From the NCBI RefSeq assembly GCF_900626285.1, contig NZ_LR131147.1, positions 3,228,948 to 3,251,985 of the forward strand: DNA of 23,038 nt. Direction: 5' to 3'. This DNA is from Intestinimonas massiliensis (ex Afouda et al. 2020) (GTDB lineage Bacteria; Bacillota; Clostridia; Oscillospirales; Oscillospiraceae). Position numbers and translations under genes: made by a program. This document shows positions 12,884 through 20,582 of this stretch, in pieces. Positions within the stretch are counted from its first letter, which is position 1, and each line of letters starts with the position of its first letter. Under the pieces are notes generated by a model. The model was not told where the DNA came from. It was given only the letters and a program-made list of their open reading frames with translations, and did no database searches.

Positions 12884-14368
12884 TTACTTATGGTATAGCT
12901 TGTTGGTCTCATACTGGGGCTCACAGGTAAGGCGGAGACCCAGGCGGCTGTAGGTGCCGGAGTCCACCGGGGACAGAATCACGGTGGAGTGGGCCTCGCA
13001 CCCCCGCAGGGCGGAGAGCTGATCCAGGGCCTGCTTGGCCAGGGGATTGGTGGTGGCGGAGATAGCCAGGGCGATGAGGATCTCGTCGGAGTGGAGCCGG
13101 GGATTCACCGAGCCCAGATGGTGGACCTTCACCTGCTGGATGGGCTCCAGAGCCTCCCGGGAGATCAGGTGGTGCTCATGGTCGATGCCCGCCAGGGCCT
13201 TCAGGGCGTTGAGCAGGGTGGAAGAAGAGGGCCCCATGAGATCGGTGGTCTTGCCGGTGACCACCTGGCCGTCCGGCAGCTCGATGGCGGCGGCAGGGTT
13301 GCCGGTCTCCTCCGCCACCTGGGCGGCGGCGGCCACCACGGGCCGGATGGAGGGATCCACATGTGCCTGCTGCATGATGGTCTCCAGCTTGTACACCAGC
13401 TCGTCGTCGGCGGTGCCGATCCGGCGGTCACACAGGGCGGTATAGTACCGGCGGACGATCTCCTGCCGGGCGGCGGCACACACCGCCTCGTCGTCCACGA
13501 TGCACTTGCCCGCCATGTTCACCCCCATGTCGGTGGGGGACTTGTAGGGGCACTCCCCCATGATCTTCTCAAACATGGCGGAGAGGACGGGGAAGATCTC
13601 CACATCCCGGTTGTAGTTCACCGTGGTCTCCCCATAGGCGGCCAGGTGGAAGGGGTCGATCATGTTCACATCCCCCAGGTCGGCGGTGGCCGCCTCGTAG
13701 GCCAGGTTCACCGGGTGCTGAAGGGGCAGGTTCCAGATGGGGAAGGTCTCAAACTTGGCGTAGCCCGCCTTGACCCCCCGCTTGTACTCGTGGTACAGCT
13801 GGGACAGGCACACCGCCATCTTGCCGCTGCCGGGGCCAGGGGCGGTGACCACCACCAGGGGCCGCTGGGTCTCGATATAGTCGTTCTTGCCGTACCCGTC
13901 GTCGCTGACGATAAGGCCGGTATTGTGGGGATAGCCGGCAATGGGATAGTGGAGATAGGTCTTGACCCCCAGGTGCTCCATCCGCCGCTGGAAGGCGTCG
14001 GCCGCGGGCTGGCCGGCGTACCGGGTGATGACCACGCTGCCCACCATCAGGCCCTGGCTCCGGAAGGCGTCGATGAGCCGCAGCACATCCACGTCGTAGG
14101 TGATGCCCAGATCGCCCCGCACCTTGTTCTTCTCAATATCGTTGGCGCAGATGGCGATGACCATTTCCACCGAATCCCGCAGCTCCTTCAGCATGCGGAT
14201 CTTGCTGTCCGGCTCAAAGCCCGGCAGCACCCGGGAGGCGTGATAGTCGTCAAACAGCTTGCCGCCGAACTCCAGATAGAGCTTGTTGTCAAACTGGCCG
14301 ATCCGCTCCCTGATGTGGGCCGACTGCAGCTCCAGATACTTCTGATTGTCAAAACCGATCCTGTCCAT
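12884..14368 (-). CDS. DUF1846 family protein
   Basis: The ATG at 14368 (MDRIGFDNQKYLELQSAHI) is chosen because DUF1846 proteins begin at this motif. ATG 14383 and TTG 14395 are in-frame alternatives without better SD spacing. The product has 494 residues, the normal family length. Recognisable blocks are LYLEFGGKLFDDYHASRVLP, TAPGPGSGKMAVCLSQLYHE (a phosphate-loop-like GPGSGK) and AYEAATADLGDVNMIDPFHL. The family is soluble, widespread in Firmicutes and structurally known, but its function is not established; the GPGSGK block suggests nucleotide or phosphate binding. It stands alone, divergent from blaI, with a -10-like TACAAT (complement of 14412-14417) upstream. Confidence 0.9.
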   Translation of the reverse strand: MDRIGFDNQKYLELQSAHIRERIGQFDNKLYLEFGGKLFDDYHASRVLPGFEPDSKIRMLKELRDSVEMVIAICANDIEKNKVRGDLGITYDVDVLRLIDAFRSQGLMVGSVVITRYAGQPAADAFQRRMEHLGVKTYLHYPIAGYPHNTGLIVSDDGYGKNDYIETQRPLVVVTAPGPGSGKMAVCLSQLYHEYKRGVKAGYAKFETFPIWNLPLQHPVNLAYEAATADLGDVNMIDPFHLAAYGETTVNYNRDVEIFPVLSAMFEKIMGECPYKSPTDMGVNMAGKCIVDDEAVCAAARQEIVRRYYTALCDRRIGTADDELVYKLETIMQQAHVDPSIRPVVAAAAQVAEETGNPAAAIELPDGQVVTGKTTDLMGPSSSTLLNALKALAGIDHEHHLISREALEPIQQVKVHHLGSVNPRLHSDEILIALAISATTNPLAKQALDQLSALRGCEAHSTVILSPVDSGTYSRLGLRLTCEPQYETNKLYHK

Positions 14369-14478
14369 GTTCCGGTTTCCCATCCCTTCTCGCAAAATTC
14401 ACTCAGAGGATATTGTACCACACTTCCCGCCCAAGCAGTAGCTTTTTTTCGCCTCATCTCTCATTTTTCCCGCTCCTC

Positions 14479-14507
14479 TTGACAATGGCATCCTACACGT
14501 GTAGTAT
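14479..14507 (+). promoter_or_regulatory. BlaI-operon promoter with overlapping palindromic operator
   Basis: -35 TTGACA (14479-14484), 17-base spacer, -10 TAGTAT (14502-14507). The perfect 12-base palindrome CTACACGTGTAG (14493-14504) covers the spacer and -10. It has the TACA-NN-TGTA core of BlaI/MecI operators. A weaker half-site-like TTGTAG lies at about 14525, next to the ribosome-binding site. Confidence 0.85.
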
Positions 14508-14542
14508 CATAATCAGATACGACAGTTGTAGGAGGGTTTGCC

Positions 14543-14908
14543 ATGAAGCTGAGCGACAAGGAGTGGCAGGTGCTGGAGGCGCTGTGGGAGGCGGAAAGCG
14601 GTCTGAGCCTGGGGCAGGCGGTGGAGGCGCTCCGCCCCGCCACCGGCTGGAGCCGGAACACGGTGCTCACCTACCTCACCCGGATGGAGGCCAAGGGGCT
14701 GGTGGTCATCGACAAGACGGCTGCCCCCCACTGCTACCGGGCGGGGGTGGACCGGGAGGCCTGCGCCGCCCAGGAGCGGCAGGGCCTGCTGGACCGGGTG
14801 TATCAGGGTTCGGCGGGCAGGCTGGTGGCCGCCTTTCTGAAGGAGGAAAAGCTGACCGCCCAGGAGCGGGAGGAGCTGCGGAAGCTGCTGGACGACATGG
14901 AGGTGTAG
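14543..14908 (+). CDS. BlaI/MecI-family transcriptional repressor
   Basis: The protein has 121 residues, normal for the family. The winged helix-turn-helix spans about 1-75 (LSDKEWQVLEALW, WSRNTVLTYLTRMEAKGLV); the C-terminal dimerisation helix covers about 80-121. In BlaI the induced cut falls between Asn and Phe in the dimerisation region; the equivalent here appears to be AAF around residues 96-98, so the scissile context is altered. It should repress its own operon through the palindrome at 14493-14504. The M56 protease gene starts 3 bases after its stop, so the two form a sensor-protease/repressor pair. The SD is AGGAGGG. Confidence 0.92.
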   Translation: MKLSDKEWQVLEALWEAESGLSLGQAVEALRPATGWSRNTVLTYLTRMEAKGLVVIDKTAAPHCYRAGVDREACAAQERQGLLDRVYQGSAGRLVAAFLKEEKLTAQEREELRKLLDDMEV

Positions 14909-14911
14909 CCC

Positions 14912-16807
14912 GTGGAGAATATCTGGTCCTTCCTGATGCAGACCCTCACCGTCTCCATCACGGCGGCGGTGCTGCTCATCGCCAAGCGGCTCTTTCTGGA
15001 TAAGCTGTCCCCCCGGTGGCAGTACGGGGTGTGGGCCATTCTGGCCGCCCGGCTGCTGCTGCCCGCCGGGCTCTTCGGCCGGGTGCTGATCCCCGGCCTG
15101 GATGTGGTGCTGGAGGCAGCCAAAACCGGAGCGGAATCCCATATGGCCTCCGCTCTCACCGACCCCTACGGCGTGACGGAGGTATTGACCCCCATTCCTC
15201 TGGTGCGATTCGTCCGGCCGGGCAGCGTCACCGACGTGCTGTTTTACCTCTACGCCGCCGGGGTGGTGGTAACCCTGCTGTGGTTCTTCCTGTCCTACCT
15301 GATCCTGCGGCGGCGGGTGGCAAGGGGCTCCGCCCCCTCCCCTGACGCGCTGGCGCAGGTGGAGGCGGTGGCAGCCCAATACGGCCTGAAGGCTCCCAAG
15401 CGGATAACCGTGCTGCCGGGGGTGGAAAGCGCCTTTGTATGCGGGCCCCTGGCCCCGGTGCTGGTGCTGCCGGCACGGGAAGTGGATGACAAGGTGATCC
15501 TCCACGAGCTGCTCCACCTGAAATACGGCGATCTGTGGGCCGGGGTGGGCATGTGCGTGCTGCGGTGCCTCCACTGGTGCAACCCCCTGCTGTGGTACTG
15601 CTGGGACCGGGCACAGAACGACAGCGAGGCCCTGTGCGACCAGCGGGTGCTGGAGCGGCTGGAGGGGGAGGCGCGCCGGGAGTACGGGGTGATCCTCCTG
15701 TCCATGGCGGACGACAGATACGCCCGCTCGCCGGGCACCACCTCCATGGCCAACGGCGGGCAGAATATCAAGGCCCGCATTTCCTCCATCGCCCGGTTCA
15801 AGCGCTACCCCAAGGGGGTGGGCCTGGGCTCCTGCTGTGTGGCAGCGGTGCTGGCCATCGCCTGTCTGGCGGGGACGGTGGGGGCGGTGGAGCTGCCCGG
15901 CCAGTATGCCTCCGGGCCCCTGGCGCTGGCCCGGGCCCGGCTCAACCGGGCCACCACTCCGGCGGGGGCTCTGGACACCTATGTCAAGGCCCTGCTGGCA
16001 GACAGCCCCGCCTATCTGGTCATGGCCGCCCCGGAGGAGGAGCTGTCGGAGCTGTTAGCTACCGCCCGGACACGGGAAGGTCTGGACGCCCCCTATCCGC
16101 TGGAGCCTCTGGGCATTTCAGAGGGAAGCGGTGCCCAGGCCGACTGGCGGGTGTACAACCTGCTGGAAGGTCCGGATGGGAACTACACCGGCCTGCTGGT
16201 GCTGGACACCTACAGCACCTGGTTTGCGGACAGCTACGAAGAAGGGCAGTCCATCGCTGTGTCCCAGCCGGTACGGGTGTTCCGGCAGGGGAATTTCTGG
16301 GCGGTGAAACCTCTGGAGGATTGGGCGGCGGTGGACCCGGAATGCACCCTGGCCGTCCATCCCACTACCGCCTTGCCCGCCCTGGCCTATACGGCCCAAG
16401 TGGAGGACTTCACCATCCAGATCGACTACCAGTACCTGCTGGGCGTGGATAACCGCTTCAACTCCGACGGCTTCTTTACCGGCGAGGCTCAGCTGGACAC
16501 CGTACCCCGGCCGGATACTCCCTTCACCATCTACTACCGCTCCACCGGCGGCCGGGCCTGGGAAGGCGGGGAGGAGGTCTCTCTTGCCGTCTGGTACGAG
16601 CCGCTGGCCCAGGGTGAGGCCTTCCCGGCGGAATTCGGCCGCAGCTCCCTCAACACGCCGGAGGAGTACGGCTGGGGCAGCGGAGGGGGCAGCGATCCCA
16701 GGGGCTGCGACCACCAGCAGGCCCCAGCCGCCATCGCGGTGAAATTCCAGTACCAGGATCAGGAGTACACCGGCATTGTCTGGCCGGAGGAGGTGACCTA
16801 TGACTGA
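14912..16807 (+). CDS. BlaR1/MecR1-like M56 membrane metallopeptidase with non-beta-lactam sensor domain
   Basis: The start is GTG at 14912; GGAGGTG within the end of blaI serves as SD. The product has 631 residues. Membrane helices lie at about 8-25, 36-55, 108-132 and 306-325. The zinc protease motif is HELLH at 198-202, with the downstream Glu in DSEALCDQRVL (about 239). In the family, ligand binding outside activates this protease, which inactivates BlaI. The extracytoplasmic part (about 330-631) shows no SxxK/SxN/KTG penicillin-binding motifs. It has an NTF2-like helical start (LDTYVKALLADSPAYLVMAA) and a C-terminal beta-rich region, so it probably senses something other than a beta-lactam. 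No resistance gene follows. Confidence 0.9.
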   Translation: MENIWSFLMQTLTVSITAAVLLIAKRLFLDKLSPRWQYGVWAILAARLLLPAGLFGRVLIPGLDVVLEAAKTGAESHMASALTDPYGVTEVLTPIPLVRFVRPGSVTDVLFYLYAAGVVVTLLWFFLSYLILRRRVARGSAPSPDALAQVEAVAAQYGLKAPKRITVLPGVESAFVCGPLAPVLVLPAREVDDKVILHELLHLKYGDLWAGVGMCVLRCLHWCNPLLWYCWDRAQNDSEALCDQRVLERLEGEARREYGVILLSMADDRYARSPGTTSMANGGQNIKARISSIARFKRYPKGVGLGSCCVAAVLAIACLAGTVGAVELPGQYASGPLALARARLNRATTPAGALDTYVKALLADSPAYLVMAAPEEELSELLATARTREGLDAPYPLEPLGISEGSGAQADWRVYNLLEGPDGNYTGLLVLDTYSTWFADSYEEGQSIAVSQPVRVFRQGNFWAVKPLEDWAAVDPECTLAVHPTTALPALAYTAQVEDFTIQIDYQYLLGVDNRFNSDGFFTGEAQLDTVPRPDTPFTIYYRSTGGRAWEGGEEVSLAVWYEPLAQGEAFPAEFGRSSLNTPEEYGWGSGGGSDPRGCDHQQAPAAIAVKFQYQDQEYTGIVWPEEVTYD

Positions 16808-17375
16808 CAATATCCGCATCCGCCGGGCCCTGACCAAGATCGCCTGGGCCTATGTGCTGCTCTACCTGGACTTCAACCTGACCGTCAACGACCACGCTCT
16901 GAACCTGCTGCCCAACTGGGCGGGCTATCTGCTGATTTTCTCCGCCATTGTGCTGCTGGGAACGGAGCTGAGGAGCCTGCTCCTGCTGAAGCCCTTCTGC
17001 GTCCTGCTGGGGGCGGTGAGTGGGGTGGACTGGCTGGCGGTACTGCTGACAGGGCAGGAGCTGACAGGCCGGTTCTTCCTGTTTTCCATCCTGCTGATCT
17101 GCGTGGGCATCTACTTCCGCTTCCAGATGCTCACCGATCTGTCCCAGCTGGCGGAGGATCATGGCATCCGGGCGGACAGTCTGCGGCTCTGCCGCAACGC
17201 AGAGGCCGTCATCCAGGTGCTTCTGATGCTCCCCCTGCCCTGGGAGGACAGCACCGCCCTGACCGCCCTCTATATCGGTCTGCTGATCGCCGGGTTTATC
17301 GTGTGCGCCTTCATCATTTACCAGCTTTTTGTCCTGCGAAACTCCTTTCCGGAGCAGGAGGCCCCGGAGACATAA
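16800..17375 (+). CDS. Polytopic membrane protein, third gene of the BlaI/M56 operon
   Basis: The protein has 191 residues. It overlaps the M56 gene by 8 bases (ATG inside the last codons), which indicates translational coupling. Hydrophobic segments lie at about 12-30, 38-56, 60-85, 89-107 and 158-182. A motif-like DFNLTVNDHALNLLPNWAGY in the first third suggests a conserved loop. It resembles small membrane proteins of unknown function found in Oscillospiraceae. It may be the operon's effector, regulated by the BlaI/M56 pair, but nothing in the sequence shows its activity. A terminator starts at its stop codon. Confidence 0.8.
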   Translation: MTDNIRIRRALTKIAWAYVLLYLDFNLTVNDHALNLLPNWAGYLLIFSAIVLLGTELRSLLLLKPFCVLLGAVSGVDWLAVLLTGQELTGRFFLFSILLICVGIYFRFQMLTDLSQLAEDHGIRADSLRLCRNAEAVIQVLLMLPLPWEDSTALTALYIGLLIAGFIVCAFIIYQLFVLRNSFPEQEAPET

Positions 17376-17408
17376 AAAAGCGCCTGCCCCACGGGGCAGG
17401 CGCTTTTT
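17374..17408. terminator. Bidirectional intrinsic terminator between the BlaI operon and udk
   Basis: AAAAAAGCGCCTGCCCC / GGGGCAGGCGCTTTTT with a short loop. It separates two convergent operons. Confidence 0.93.
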
Positions 17409-17412
17409 CCGT

Positions 17413-18030
17413 TTACTCCATGGCCAGATGGCTGCGGATGCGCTGGATGATCATGTCCATGGCCACGGCGTTCTTGCCGCCCTCGGGCACGATGATGTCG
17501 GCGTACCGCTTGGAGGGCTCCACAAACTGCTCGTGCATGGGCTTGACGGTGTTCAGGTACTGCTGCACCACCGAATCCAGGGAGCGGCCCCGCTTCTTCA
17601 CGTCCCGCATGATCCGCCGCAAAATGCGCACGTCGGCGTCGGTATCCACGAAGATCTTGATATCCATCATCTCCCGCAGAGCGGGTTCCACAAAGATCAG
17701 GATGCCCTCCACCAGGATCACCGGAGCGGGATTCACCTCCACCGTCTCCGCCGAGCGGTTGTGGATGGTGTAGTCGTAGGTGGGGCTCTCCACCCGCTCG
17801 CCCCGGCGCAGGGCCTCCAGATCGGCCACCAGCCGGTCGGTATCGAAGGCGTCCGGGTGGTCGTAGTTCAGCTTGCAGCGCTCCTCGTAGGGCATCTCGT
17901 CATGGGCCTTGTAGTAGTTGTCGTGGTACAGGATGGAGACCGAATCTCCAAACCGCTCCTTCAGCCCCAGCGTCAGGGTGGTCTTGCCCGAGCCGGTGCC
18001 TCCGGCGATGCCGATGATCATGGTATCCAT
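17413..18030 (-). CDS. udk: Uridine kinase-like nucleoside kinase
   Basis: The protein has 205 residues. It starts at ATG 18030 (MDTMIIGIAGG), behind AGGGGAGCGGACGGAA; longer in-frame readings run into selD. It phosphorylates uridine/cytidine with ATP or GTP in pyrimidine salvage (family knowledge). Visible motifs are the P-loop GGTGSGKTT (10-18), the substrate-site segment YHDNYYKAHDEMPYEERCKL with NYDHPDAFD, then RSAETVEV, and the lid-region Arg cluster RRIMRDVKKRGRS. It is complete and normal in length. It lies 31 bases downstream of selD, so it probably shares that promoter. A phosphoribulokinase-like relative is possible but less likely. Confidence 0.92.
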   Translation of the reverse strand: MDTMIIGIAGGTGSGKTTLTLGLKERFGDSVSILYHDNYYKAHDEMPYEERCKLNYDHPDAFDTDRLVADLEALRRGERVESPTYDYTIHNRSAETVEVNPAPVILVEGILIFVEPALREMMDIKIFVDTDADVRILRRIMRDVKKRGRSLDSVVQQYLNTVKPMHEQFVEPSKRYADIIVPEGGKNAVAMDMIIQRIRSHLAME

Positions 18031-18061
18031 TTCCGTCCGCTCCCCTGTCTGTTTCTTTGGT

Positions 18062-19105
18062 TTATGGCGTAATGCGCAGCCACTTTTCCCCCCGGGGCAG
18101 CACCCTGCCGATGGCGGCGGCGGTGACGCCGCTGTCCGCCAGGCGGCGGAGCAGCTCCTCCGCTCTGTCCTCTGCCACGCTGAGCAGCAGCCCGCCGGCG
18201 GTCTGGGGGTCGTAGAGGCAGTCCAGCCGCTCCCGGGCCACCTCCCCCGCCAGCTCCACGTCGGCCTGGGCAAAGTCCATGTTCCGGTAGGCCCCTGCGG
18301 GGATGATGCCGTCCATGGCCAGCTCCAGGGCCAGAGGCACCACCGGCACCTTGCCGGCCCACAGCTCCACGGTGTGGCCGCTGCCCTGGGCCATCTCTTT
18401 GGCATGGCCTACCAGCCCGAAGCCGGTGATGTCGGTGCAGCCGTGGGGACGCACCGGGGCTGCGGCTTCGGCGGCGTACTTGTTCAGGGTGGTCATCAGC
18501 TCCACCATGGCCCGGTAGTCCGCCTCCCCCAGCAGCTCCGCCTTGGCGGCGGTGGTGAGGATGCCGGTGCCCAGGGCCTTGGTGAGCACCAGAATGTCCC
18601 CCTCCTTCGCCCCGCTGTTGGTGAGGATGGCGTCCGGGTGGGCAAAGCCGGTGACGCACAGGCCGTACTTGGGCTCCTGGTCCTCGATGCTGTGGCCTCC
18701 GGCGATCACCGCCCCGGCCTCGGCCACCTTGTCCGCCCCTCCGGCCAGGATGTCCCCCACCGCCTCCAGCGGCAGGCAGGAGGGGAAGGCCAGCAGGTTC
18801 ATGGCCAGCTTGGGCCGTCCCCCCATGGCGTACACGTCAGAGAGGGCGTTGACGGCGGCGATCTGCCCGAAGGTATAGGGGTCGTCCACCACCGGCGGGA
18901 AGAAGTCCACCGTCTGGATCATGGCTGCGTCGGGGCTGACCTGATACACCGCGGCGTCGTCGCTCTCGTCAAAGCCCACCAGCAGCCTGGGGTCGGCCAC
19001 CTTGGGCAGGCCGGCCAATACATTCCTTAGGACACCCGGTCCTATCTTGGCCCCTCACCCACCGGCCGTGGTCATGGCGGTCAGGCGCAGCTTCTCATAC
19101 GGCAT
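18062..19105 (-). CDS. selD: Selenide, water dikinase containing selenocysteine (UGA at codon 17)
   Basis: The enzyme makes selenophosphate from selenide and ATP for selenocysteine and selenouridine synthesis. The reading frame from ATG 19105 (GGGGGTG ribosome-binding site) gives MPYEKLRLTAMTTAGG, then UGA at 19055-19057, then GAKIGPGVLRNVLAGLPKVA, flowing into the rest of SelD (LLVGFDESDDAAVY, AMGGRPKLAMNLLAF, AGGHSIEDQEPKYGL, TDITGFGLVGHAKEM, DPQTAGGLLLSV). Reading UGA as Sec gives 347 residues. Sec17 and Lys20 fall where E. coli SelD has the essential Cys17 and Lys20. A hairpin follows the UGA. A plain ORF call would start at the TTG at 19018 and lose the catalytic N-terminus. Confidence 0.93.
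19013..19052 (-). promoter_or_regulatory. SECIS-like hairpin in selD mRNA
   Basis: On the selD strand the UGA is followed by an outer stem GGCCAA/UUGGCC (19047-19052 with 19013-19018) and an upper stem UAGGAC/GUCCUA (19039-19044 with 19028-19033) capped by loop CGGGU. The loop lies about 19 bases past the UGA, within the 16-37 base range known for bacterial SECIS elements. It lies inside the coding sequence, as in bacteria. Confidence 0.75.
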
Positions 19106-19130
19106 ACGGTCACCCCCTTTCTCTGTGTTC

Positions 19131-19159
19131 AGTGTACCCTATTTCCATCCAAAATGCAA
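19131..19159 (-). promoter_or_regulatory. Promoter of the selD-udk operon
   Basis: On the minus strand: -35 TTGCAT (complement of 19154-19159), 17-base spacer, -10 TACACT (complement of 19131-19136). This places the transcript start about 20 bases before the selD ATG at 19105. Confidence 0.6.
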
Positions 19160-19231
19160 TTGCCGCCGCACCCTCTTTCTGCCCTTTGCATAGCCTGAAA
19201 GTGAAAAAACCTGAGATTTGGAGGGTCGCCT

Positions 19232-20314
19232 ATGCAAGCGCAGCCAAGGATCCATTATTTTCTGGGGGCCAACTCCCCCACCGGTTTCTACTCCCTGTAC
19301 GACCAGCTCATCGACCCGGAGGAGGCCGAGGAGCTCTTTATCCTGAAGGGCGGCCCCGGATGCGGCAAATCCTCCCTCATGCGCAAGGTGGGGGCCGCCA
19401 TGGAGGAGCACGGCCTGGAGGTGGAGTACATCGACTGCTCCGGGGATCCGGACTCCCTGGACGCGGTCATTATCCCCGCGCTGAAAACCGCCGTGGTGGA
19501 CGGTACCGCCCCCCATGTGGTGGAGCCGAAATACCCCGGTCTGGTAGAATCTTATGTAAATCTTGGAGAGTGCTATGACCGGGACGGGCTGCTAACGGTG
19601 AAGGACCAGCTGAAGGGGTGTATGAAGGGTTACAAGGGCTGCTATCAGCGGGCCTACCGCTGTCTTACCGCCGCCGCCCAGTTGGCGGAGGACAACCGCG
19701 CACTCCTTCTGACCCAGTCGCTTGAAGAAAAACTTGCCCGCCGGGCCAAGGGCATCCTGTCCCGGGAGATGCGGGGCGAGGGGGAAGAGGAGGGCCGGTC
19801 GGTCCAGCGGTTTCTGAGCGGAATCACCTGGAAGGGCGTGCTCTGTAATTTCGACACCGTAGAATTATTATGTAACCGTGTCTATGAGCTGTCCGACCCC
19901 TGGGGGCTGGCCCACGGCATGCTGGTCCATCTGGCCGCCGGAGCCATGGCCTCCGGCCGGGACGTGATCGTGTGCCCCTCCCCCCTCTGTCCCGACCGGA
20001 TGGAGCACCTGCTCATTCCCGCCCTGTCCCTGGCCTTCATCACCACCACCCCCGCCGCCCCCTGGCCTCACAAGCCCTACCGCCGCATCCGGGTGGACGC
20101 CATGGCCGACCCGGAGCTCACCCGACGCAACCGGGCCCGGCTCCGCTTTGCCCGCAAGGTGTCCGCCGCCCTGCTGGAGGAGGCGGTGGACGCCCTGGCC
20201 CAGGCCAAGGGGATGCACGACGAGCTGGAGAGCTGTTACAACCCCCATGTGGATTTTTCCCGGGTGTACGCCACCGCCGACAATCTGATCGCCCACCTGG
20301 AAGCCCAAATCTGA
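19232..20314 (+). CDS. P-loop ATPase of the PRK06851 type, unknown function
   Basis: The protein has 360 residues; TTGGAGGG precedes the ATG. The Walker A motif is KGGPGCGKSS (39-48), near the start IHYFLGANSPTGFYSLYDQL, a signature of this conserved Firmicute family. The second half repeats a related layout (HGMLVHLAAGAMASGRDVIV, CPSPLCPDRMEHLLIPALSL), consistent with a duplicated nucleotide-binding fold whose second P-loop is degenerate. There is no membrane segment or signal peptide, so it should be cytoplasmic. Partners are unknown; it is divergent from selD and separated from kamB by about 270 bases, so it appears monocistronic. Function should not be guessed. Confidence 0.85.
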   Translation: MQAQPRIHYFLGANSPTGFYSLYDQLIDPEEAEELFILKGGPGCGKSSLMRKVGAAMEEHGLEVEYIDCSGDPDSLDAVIIPALKTAVVDGTAPHVVEPKYPGLVESYVNLGECYDRDGLLTVKDQLKGCMKGYKGCYQRAYRCLTAAAQLAEDNRALLLTQSLEEKLARRAKGILSREMRGEGEEEGRSVQRFLSGITWKGVLCNFDTVELLCNRVYELSDPWGLAHGMLVHLAAGAMASGRDVIVCPSPLCPDRMEHLLIPALSLAFITTTPAAPWPHKPYRRIRVDAMADPELTRRNRARLRFARKVSAALLEEAVDALAQAKGMHDELESCYNPHVDFSRVYATADNLIAHLEAQI

Positions 20315-20506
20315 AGCTCCTCATTTTTTGCAAGATTTTCATTTTTTCTTGCAGATAAGCTCCATATCTGCCAACTGCCAGCGCCGCCGGGTCTCTTATA
20401 GTGAGGGCCCCGGCGGCATTCTCTTCACTTTTTCCGGTCCTTGCAGGCGGGCGGAAAAAAGTTGCACTTTCCGCCAAAAGTCCCGATTTTGGCGGTCGGC
20501 ACCCCA
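20315..20506. other. Intergenic region with several inverted repeats upstream of kamB
   Basis: It contains a weak hairpin GCAAGA/TCTTGC in T-rich sequence (20330-20352, a possible terminator of the upstream gene) and a 9-bp stem GCCGCCGGG/CCCGGCGGC (20383-20391 with 20409-20417). It also has three alternating arms: GGCGGAAA (20450-20457), TTTCCGCCAAAA (20468-20479) and TTTTGGCGG (20487-20495). The middle arm can pair with either outer arm. No ORF with coding character is seen. Confidence 0.6.
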
Positions 20507-20536
20507 TTGACAGAATCGCCGGGGGGCTTTTATAAT
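20507..20536 (+). promoter_or_regulatory. Near-consensus sigma-A promoter of kamBC
   Basis: -35 TTGACA (20507-20512), 18-base spacer, -10 TATAAT (20531-20536). The start of transcription (about 20543) lies downstream of the ATG at 20535, so that ATG cannot be the start of kamB. Confidence 0.9.
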
Positions 20537-20582
20537 GCCCTTGACAAGTCATCCAAATTCTGCTTGGAAGGGAGGCCATCTT

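Noticed and set aside
14912..16807. Beta-lactam resistance operon
   Set aside because: The BlaI/M56 pair lacks a penicillin-binding sensor domain and no beta-lactamase or PBP2a gene is next to it.
18031..18405. N-terminal extension of the udk frame upstream of 18030
   Set aside because: It is antisense-free but runs in another frame through selD; the SD and P-loop position fix the start at 18030.
20535..20582. ATG at 20535 as the start of kamB
   Set aside because: The TATAAT at 20531-20536 overlaps it, so it would not be in the transcript; TTG 20583 has a good SD.
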